This document shows positions 46,904 to 56,700 of a stretch of DNA of 64,000 nucleotides, one piece after another. The translations under genes were made by a program, and so were the position numbers. The notes under the pieces were generated by a model, which saw only the letters and a program-made list of their open reading frames with translations, was not told the origin of the DNA and searched no databases. Numbering within the stretch: the first letter of the stretch is position 1; every line of letters starts with the position of its first letter. Source of the DNA: Methanospirillum sp. (GTDB taxonomy: Archaea; Halobacteriota; Methanomicrobia; Methanomicrobiales; Methanospirillaceae); contig JAAYEG010000069.1 of the NCBI GenBank assembly GCA_012728895.1, positions 1-64,000 on the forward strand, in the 5' to 3' direction.

Positions 46904-47060
46904 ATCTCCCCGCCAGGGGGACACCGCAGTCGGGACATGTCTGACTCCGGCACGGAGTCCCCCGTGTCTTCGGGAACTCTTTGTTACACTCCGGACAGAA
47001 GCATGCGTCCGGGGGTGTACCCCTCCGCCTCATCCCCATGCCCGGCCCTGCGGTCGTCAT
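46902..47060 (-). CDS. 52-residue zinc-ribbon protein (small gene in the spacer)
   Basis: Translation on the minus strand gives a Gly/Met/Arg-rich start (MTTAGPGMGMRRRG) and then CFCPECNKEFPKTRGTPC and CPDCGVPL. The pattern CPxC...RGxPC...CPxCG matches a family of tiny zinc-ribbon proteins that accompany Mrp/NBP35 ATPases and NifX-like proteins in archaea and sulfate reducers. The ATG at 47060 is preceded by GGAGATCAC, an almost perfect ribosome-binding site, eight bases away. The gene is short but its codons, motif and leader agree. Its neighbours here, a NifX-tailed CDF transporter and an Mrp ATPase 2.6 kb away, fit the family's usual company. Role: presumed metal or Fe-S cofactor handling. 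Confidence 0.82.
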   Translation of the reverse strand: MTTAGPGMGMRRRGTPPDACFCPECNKEFPKTRGTPCRSQTCPDCGVPLAGR

Positions 47061-47092
47061 GATGTGATCTCCGGCTGATCATTCGTGCGACC

Positions 47093-47120
47093 AAAAAAAA
47101 GGATGGTCCGGTTCACGGAC
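47093..47120 (-). terminator. stem-loop with T8 tract
   Basis: On the minus strand GTCCG-TGAAC-CGGAC is a perfect five-base-pair stem, followed after five bases by eight Ts. It lies just upstream of the zinc-ribbon gene and would end a transcript coming from higher coordinates. Confidence 0.55.
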
Positions 47121-47391
47121 AGGACGATGCGTCGCGCGGCCTTCTCCCGAGGGGCGGCGATCCGGAAGAGGTACAGCCGGTCGCCGTGCCCAGCGTCGAT
47201 CTCCCCGACGTGGCGGCCCGTTGTCGATAGCCGTCTCTCCGTCGAGGGCGTTCAGCCCCCGCACCCGGGGTATGATCCCGTCGACCTTCCGGAGGTCGGC
47301 GATCGAGATCGCCTCTCAACGAAGAGTGGAGATCCGGCAGGAGGAACCTGTCAATCGATGAGGTATGATCCACCGGGGAGTCAGGCACCGG

Positions 47392-47418
47392 AAAAAAAGC
47401 GGGGACTACCCTACCCCC
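47392..47418 (-). terminator. stem-loop with T7 tract
   Basis: On the minus strand GGGG and CCCC close a stem with a nine- or ten-base loop, followed by GC and seven Ts. It directly follows the stop of a short frame without a start codon, so it suggests that a gene once ended here. Confidence 0.5.
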
Positions 47419-47822
47419 TGTTCTGCCCACCTGTCCCGGATCAACCTTCCCTCGTTCTTCCAGTGGTCTACGGCATACGTTGTTACCACTTCGACGGTTC
47501 CCGAAACTGCCTCCGGGGCACCCCGTATGAGAGCCCGACAAATCCATTTCCGGTCTAAAAGCCCCCTTTTCGGATAATTCCAGTCTCATCTGTCTCTGTC
47601 ATTCAACACCGTTCAGGGAGGTGCCCGGCGACGAGCTCTTATCACCGGCCGGGTGCCGCGAACAGCGGCAATCGGAACGGACGACGATCGGAGAGACATC
47701 GGGAGCACCGACGTTTTCCGGTATTCGGACGACACAGCCTCTCGCAGTGACGACGTCGACGATGCCTTCTGATCACGAACCCCTCTCGAGGATACGGGGG
47801 CGGGGAGGAAATGACGCTGTAT

Positions 47823-47835
47823 AAAAAAGGCGAGA
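47823..47835 (-). terminator. T-tract after gdhA
   Basis: Immediately beyond the gdhA stop the minus strand reads TCTCGCCTTTTTTATA. Archaeal polymerases can stop at such T-tracts without a stem; none is obvious here. Confidence 0.35.
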
Positions 47836-49669
<1,834 letters not shown>

Positions 49670-50572
49670 TCAGTCCTCTTCCACGCTCCGTATCAGGTTC
49701 TCCATCACCTGGTCGACCGCCTTCCACGTGGGATCGTCGGAGCCCTTGCGGATCACGGCTGGACGGCCCTCGTCGCCCGCTTCCCGCATGTCGATGTCGA
49801 GCGGGATGGACCCGAGGTACGGCACGCCGAGCTTCTCGGCCATCCTCTTCCCTCCCCCGCGTCCGAAAACATCGATCTCGGCGTGGCAGTGGGGGCAGAC
49901 CATCCCGCTCATGTTCTCGATCACGCCGAGCACGGGGAGCTCCAGCTTCTGAGCGAAGCGAACGGCCTTGCTGGTCTCGAGCGTGGCTACCTCCTGGGGC
50001 GTGGTCACGATCACGGCGCCGCGGACGTTCGGCGCGAGCTGGGCGATCGTGAGCGCCTCGTCCCCCGTCCCCGGGGGCAGGTCGACCACCAGGAAGTCAA
50101 GCGAGCCCCAGTTGACATCGTTGAGGAACTGGCCGATCGCCGACATCTTCATGGGGCCGCGCCAGATGACCGGAGTCGAGGTTTCTGGGAGCAGGAATGC
50201 CATCGAGATCGCCGAGAGCGTCCCCGTCACGCGGATGGGCTCGATCTTATCGCCGATGGTCTGGAGCCTGGAGCCATCGATCCCCAGCATCTTCGGGACG
50301 CTCGGCCCGTGGAGGTCGAGGTCGAGGATGCCGGTGTTGTACCCATGGCTCGAGAGCGCGTGCGCCAGGTTCACTGCCACCGTCGATTTCCCGACGCCTC
50401 CTTTTCCCGAGAGGACCAGGATGACGTGACGGACGTCTATCGATGCCTTTTCGGGCAGCCCGGCTCCCTTTCCGTGCACGCTGGCGCTCGGGCACGTCTC
50501 GCACTCGCCGCTGCAGGTCTCTTTCTTCTCGGGGTCGGTGCAGACGTAGGGTTCGGTCGAATTCTCCTCCAT
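49670..50572 (-). CDS. Mrp/NBP35-family iron-sulfur carrier ATPase
   Basis: The 300-residue P-loop protein carries and delivers Fe-S clusters to apo-proteins. The deviant Walker A motif SGKGGVGKST lies at residues 56-65, DLPPGTGDEALTI holds the Walker B-like Asp, and CPHC at about 224-227 is the cluster-binding dimer pair. The N-terminus has four further Cys (11, 20, 24, 27), as in NBP35-like proteins, where they bind a second cluster. The start ATG at 50572 leads a 148-base spacer, divergent from the glucan synthase gene. Confidence 0.94.
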   Translation of the reverse strand: MEENSTEPYVCTDPEKKETCSGECETCPSASVHGKGAGLPEKASIDVRHVILVLSGKGGVGKSTVAVNLAHALSSHGYNTGILDLDLHGPSVPKMLGIDGSRLQTIGDKIEPIRVTGTLSAISMAFLLPETSTPVIWRGPMKMSAIGQFLNDVNWGSLDFLVVDLPPGTGDEALTIAQLAPNVRGAVIVTTPQEVATLETSKAVRFAQKLELPVLGVIENMSGMVCPHCHAEIDVFGRGGGKRMAEKLGVPYLGSIPLDIDMREAGDEGRPAVIRKGSDDPTWKAVDQVMENLIRSVEED

Positions 50573-50720
50573 GATACGTTCCCGTTCACGATGAATCGGA
50601 TAGTATATTAAGGTAGAGACTACGGCACCGGGTGCCGCCGATCCCGTTGTTCCACGACAAAGGGAATAAGACAGGAAAGAGACACGTTAAGCAGCACCCG
50701 GGGGACCGGAGGACGAGACG

Positions 50721-53700
50721 GTGAAGAACGGGATCGATTCGCTGCACCGGGACGTGACGCGATTCCGGGAACGTGTGGCCGAGGCGAGGAGCACGGGCTC
50801 CGTGCCGAGGGATACGCAGCCCCTCAGGAGCGAGCTCCTCTCGACCGAGCAGCTCTCGGCCCACGCCGCGGATATGGCAGGCTGGTACAGGGTCGACCTG
50901 GCCGGCGGTGAAGACCGGCTCCTCCCGCGCCTCGCCGAGAACGAGAAGATCCTCGTCGAGACCTTCTCTCTCATCACGGCCGCGCTGGAAAAAAACCGCC
51001 GTATCGCCCCTGCCGGAGAGTGGCTCCTCGACAACTTCTACCTGGTCGAGGAGCAGATCCGGACTGCCCGCCGTCACCTGCCGCTCGGGTACAGCCGGCG
51101 GCTTCCCCGCCTCGAGAACGGACCGCTCGCCGGGTATCCCCGTGTCTACTTCATCGCGCGCGAGCTGATCGCACACACCGACGGCCAGGTCGAGCTCGAT
51201 GTGCTGAGCGCGTTCGTCGATGCCTATCAGTCCGAGGTGCCGCTGCGGCTTGGCGAGCTCTGGGCTGTTCCGATCATGCTCCGGCTCGCCCTGATCGAGA
51301 ACCTCCGGCGGGTCGCGATCAGGATCCGGGCGGACAGGATCGACTCGGACTGCGCCTCGACCTGGGCGGACCGGATGATCGAGGTCGCCGAGAAGGACCC
51401 GAAAAACATGATCCTGCTCGTGGCCGAGCTCGCCCGGTCCAGACCTCGATTGACCAGCGCGTTCGTGGCCGAGCTCGCCCGTCAGCTCCGGGGGCGATCG
51501 CCCGCCCTTTCGCTCGCCCTGACCTGGATCGAACAGCAGCTCTCCGAGACGAGCTCGTCGATCGAGCAGATGGTCCAGCTCGAGACCAGGGCGCAGGCCG
51601 CCGATCAGGTCTCTATCGGCAACTCGATCACCTCTCTGCGGACTCTCGAGGGGATCGACTGGCGCGAGTTCGTCGAGCGTCTCTCGGTCGTCGAGCGGGC
51701 CCTCCGGTCCAATCCCCAGGACCCGTATGCCCAGATGGATTTCGCGACGCGGGACCGGTACCGGCACGTGGTCGAACGGCTCGCGCGCAGCTCCTCTCTC
51801 TCGGAGGAGGATGTCGCCCTCCGGGCGATGGAGCTCGCGGTCGCTCAGCGTATCCGGCTCGGCGGCGCCGACCGTTCGGCCCACGTGGGCTATTTCCTGG
51901 TCGACCGGGGTCTGCCCGAGCTCGAGCGGGAGATAGAGTATGCCCCCTCGCTCTCGGAGAGGTTTCGTCGAATCGGGCGACGGGCTCCACTCGCCCTCTT
52001 CCTGAGCGGGATCCTGCTGATCGCGAGCGCCATCACCGTGCTCGGCGCGGTCTCGGCCGCCCTGGGTGGGCTGCCGCTCGCGGTATTTCCCCTGTTCGTG
52101 ACTGTCCTATTCCTCGCCGCGAGCCAGACCGCGGTCTCGCTCGTGAACTGGATGGTGATGGTGACCGCGAAGCCGAAGATCCTGCCGCGGCTCGACTTCG
52201 AGACCGGTGTCCCCATCGAGTGCCGGACCCTCGTGGTCGTCCCGACCGTCATCTCGAGCCCCGACGACGTCGATAGGCTGCTCGAGATGCTCGAGGTCCG
52301 GTACCTCGGCAACCGGGACCCCCAGCTCTCGTTCGCGCTCCTCACGGACCTGCCGGGCGCCGACGCGGGGGTCATGCCGGGCGACGAGGCGCTGATCGCG
52401 CGGGCCGTCGCCGGAACCGAGGAGCTCAACTCGCGGCACGTCGCCTCGGGTCGGTCGCCGTTTCTCCTCCTGCACCGCCCGCGCCGTTGGAACCCGCGGG
52501 AGGGGCGGTTCATGGGATTCGAGCGGAAGCGCGGCGCCATCGAGGACCTGAACAGGTTGCTGATCGAGGGGAAGACCGAACCGTTCGAGGTCATCGTCGG
52601 GGACCTCGAATTCCTCGCAGGCACGCGGTACGTGATCACGCTGGACGCCGACACCGGGCTGCCCCGGGATGCGGCTCGAAAGCTGATCGGGACCGCCGCG
52701 CACCCGCTCAACCGGCCCGTGGTGGATACCGACCTCGGGCGCGTGGTGGAGGGCTACGGCGTTCTTCAGCCCCGGATCGGCCTGTCCCTGACCGACGCGG
52801 CACGCTCGATGTACGTGCGGATCTTCGGCGACGAGCCCGGTATCGATCCGTACACCCGCGCGGTCTCGGACGTCTACCAGGACCTCTTCAAGGAAGCCTC
52901 GTTCATCGGGAAGGGCCTCTACGACCTGGAGGCCTTCGGGGCGACGCTCGGCGAACGGTTCCCGGAGAACCGTGTCCTCTCTCACGACCTGATCGAAGGG
53001 TCGTACGCGAGGGTCGCGCTCGTGACCGACGTCGTGCTCTTCGAGGACTCCCCCTCCCGGTACCTGCCCGACATCTCGCGCCGGCACCGCTGGATCCGGG
53101 GAGACTGGCAGATCGGCTCGTGGAGCCTGCCGCTGGTCCCCGGTCCCGACGGCGGGCGACGGCGCAACACCCTCTCGGCGCTCTCCCGCTGGAAGGTCCT
53201 CGATAACCTGAGGCGCAGCCTGGTCGCTCCTGCCGAACTGGTCCTGCTCCTCCTCGCCTGGCTCCTCCTCCCTGCCCCCGTCGCCTGGACCGGGGCCGTC
53301 GCCGCCCTCGTCTTCGCGCCCCCCGTCATCACGTTCCTCTATCGGCTCGTCCAGGTGCCGCAGGACCAGAGTCTCCGGCTCCACCTGCAGGACATGGCCC
53401 GGTCCCTCCGCCGCTCCTTCGCCAGGCCCGTGCTGTCGTTCATCTTCCTTCCTTTCGAGGCCGGAGTCGCCGCCGACGCGGTGCTCAAAACCCTCTTCCG
53501 GCTTCTCGTGACCCGGCGCCACCTCCTCGAGTGGACCACGTCGCGCGACGCCGGCCGGACCGTGCACGCCCTCGTGGGGCATTACCGGCGGATGTGGCCG
53601 TCAGTCGCCCTCGGGACGGTCTCCGGCGTGCTCGTCGGGTTGCTCCGGCCCGAGGCGCTTCCGGCGACCATCCCGATCGTCGGCCTCTGGGTCGCGTCGC

Positions 53701-56700
53701 CGGCCGTTGCCTGGTACCTCAGCACCCCCCTGATCCCGGTGGTCCCTGTCCTGGAGGCAGACGAGATCCGGTTCCTGCGGTCGGTCGCGCGGAGGACCTG
53801 GCGCTACTTCGAGGTCTTCGTCGGGCCCGAAGAGAACTGGCTCCCGCCGGACAACTACCAGGAGATCCCGGTCGAGCGGACCGCGCACCGGACCTCCCCC
53901 ACGGATATCGGTCTCGCCCTCCTCTCGACCCTCGGCGCACTGGATCTGGGGTACCTCTCGCCACGGCGCTGTGCCGAGCGGCTTGAGCAATCATTCGAGA
54001 CCATGACCCGGCTCGAACGCTACGAGGGCCACCTGTTGAACTGGTACGATACGGTGACCCTGAGCCCCCTGAACCCGCACTATGTCTCGACGGTGGACTC
54101 CGGTAACCTGATCGGCCTGCTCATCACGCTCCGGTCCGGCGTTGCCGAGCTTGCGCGCACCCCGATACTCCCGGAATCGGCGCTCGACGGGCTGCTCGAC
54201 ACGGTCCGGGAACTCCGCGGAGCCGTCAGAGACGCAGAATCCGACCATGACGAGGCGACCTACGTCTCTCCAAGCGTCTCGGCGCGGATCGCCGCCCTCG
54301 AGGAGTTGCTGGCCGTTCCGACCCTCTCCTTCGCCGATCGCTTCTCGGTCCTGGCCCGATGCTCGGACGAGGCGGCCCGGATAGCGGGGGATCTCCGGAC
54401 GAATTCCGACGAGGAGGTCCGGTGGTGGGCCCTCGCCCTCGATGTAGGGTCTCACGACCTGACGGAGTACGTCGACGACCTCCTGGGTTGGTGGTCGGTC
54501 ATTCGCCGGGACCCCGGGTTCCTGGACCGGCTGGAAACGGTCGGGTCAGACGAGGTCCAGGCCGTCAGGAGCATCCTCGATGATTTCGACGAAGAGCCCC
54601 CCAGCCTGATCCGTGTACGCCAGCTGCACGCCGACCTCCTGCCTTCGATCGACCGTCTTCTCACCCGGATGATGGGCTCCGGCTGGGACTCCGGGGATGG
54701 CAGGGCGGACGGCAGGGCGCTGATGCAGGCCCGGGAGCTTCTCCGGCACGCCGACGCCGTCGCCGCCCAGATCCTGAACCAGCTCGACCGAATCGGGTCG
54801 TACGCGAGCGATTTCATCCGGGTCGAGGGGGATTTCCTCTACGATTCTGCCCGGGACCTCCTCGCCATCGGTTACACTGTCTCGGACATGCGGCGGGACG
54901 CCTCGTTCTACGACCTGCTCGCCTCGGAGGCCCGCCTCGCCTCGTTCGTCGGAATCTCGAATGGCGTTCTGCCCCAGGCCCACTGGTTCGCTCTCGGCCG
55001 GCAGCTGACGACGAGCGGGTCCGGCCCCCTCCTCCTCTCCTGGTCGGGGTCGATGTTCGAGTACCTCATGCCGCTGCTCGTGATGCCCAGCTACCCCGAG
55101 ACGCTGCTGGACCAGACCTGCAGGACGGCGGTCCACCGCCAGATCGAGTACGGCCGGCTGCGCGGGGTGCCGTGGGGCATCTCGGAGTCGGGCTACAACC
55201 TGACCGATGCGAACCTGAACTACCAGTACCGGGCCTTCGGAGTGCCCGGTCTCGGGTTAAAACGCGGGCTGGGCGACGACCTGGTCGTCGCCCCCTACGC
55301 GACCGCTCTCGCCCTGCTCGTCATGCCGGTCGAGGCCACCGGGAACCTCCGAAAGATGGCCGACGCCGGGTTCTTTGGACGATACGGGTTCTACGAGGCG
55401 GCGGACTACACCCCCTCCCGGGTCTCGCGCGGCCAGAAGTACTCCCTCGTCCGCTCGTTCATGGTCCATCACCAGGGCATGACCCTGCTCTCGCTGGTCG
55501 CCCTGCTCCGGGACCGCCCGATGCAGCGCCGGTTCACGGGCGTCCCCGAGGTCCGCGCCACCGACCTGCTGCTGCAGGAGCGGATACCGAAGGTGACTCC
55601 GTTCTACCCGCACGCGGTGGAGATGGACGGTCTCCTCCGCCGGGGCGGAGAGGGCGAGACGATGATGAGGATCTACTCGACCCCCGACCTCCCGAGGCCC
55701 GAGGTCCACCTCCTCTCCAACGGCAGGTACCACGTGATGATCAACAACGCCGGCTCGGGCTACTCCCGCTGGCGCGATCATGAGGTGACCCGGTGGCGCG
55801 AGGACCCTGTCGCCGACGGACACGGGATCTTCTGCTACGTGAGGGACCTCGAGAACGGGAGCGTCTGGTCGACCTGTTTTCAGCCGACGCTCCGGACGTC
55901 GGGGCACTACGAGGTGATCTTCCAGCAGTCCAGGGCCGAGTTCCGGCGCAGGGACGAGGACCTCGATATCCACACCGAGTGCATGGTCTCCCCGGAGGAC
56001 GACCTCGAGCTCCGGCGCATCCGGATCATGAACCGGTCGTGGCGGACCCGCCAGATCGAGCTGACGAGCTATGCCGAGGTCGTGATCGCGCCGTCCGGGC
56101 ACGACGCCGCCCACCCGGCTTTCTCGAACCTCTTCGTGACCACCAGCCTGCTCCGCGACCGGAATGCCATCCTCGCGACGCGGCGTCCCCGTTCTGGGGG
56201 GGAGCGCCCCCCGTGGCTCGTCCACATGATGGTCGTCGACGCCCCGCTCGTCCGCCCGACCTCGTTCGAGACCGACCGGGTTCGTTTCATCGGCAGGGGG
56301 CGCTCCCTCGCCAGCCCGGCGGCGATGGACGATTCGGCGCCTCTCTCGGATACCGAGGGCTCCGTCCTGGACCCGATCGTCTCCATGAGATGTTCGTTCG
56401 AGATCAAGCCGCACGAGACGGTGACGGTTCACATGTACCTCGGCGTCGGCGAGGACCGGGACGAAGCGATCGGGCTGGTGGAGAAGTACCAGGACCGGCG
56501 CATGGGAGACCGTGTCGCCGAGCTGGCCTGGACACACGCCCAGGTGACCCTCCGGCAGCTCAACGCGACCGAGCTGGACGCGCGTGTCTTCGCCCGCCTC
56601 GCGTCGCCCATCATCTACCCGAACCCTGCCCGGCGCGCCGTCCCCGAGATCATCGCCCGGAACCGCCGCGGCCAGAGCGGCCTCTGGGGATTCGGCATCT

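Larger units (their letters stand above)
47061..47835. other. intergenic region with two minus-strand terminators and possible gene remnants
   Basis: No intact gene is seen. Two stem-loops with long T-tracts (47093-47120 and 47392-47418, minus strand) each follow a stretch that reads like protein. One ends RIVLSVNRTI just before the first terminator, with a probable frame change near 47215. The other ends RDRWAEQGVG before the second but has no usable start codon upstream. They may be remains of decayed minus-strand genes. Confidence 0.4.
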
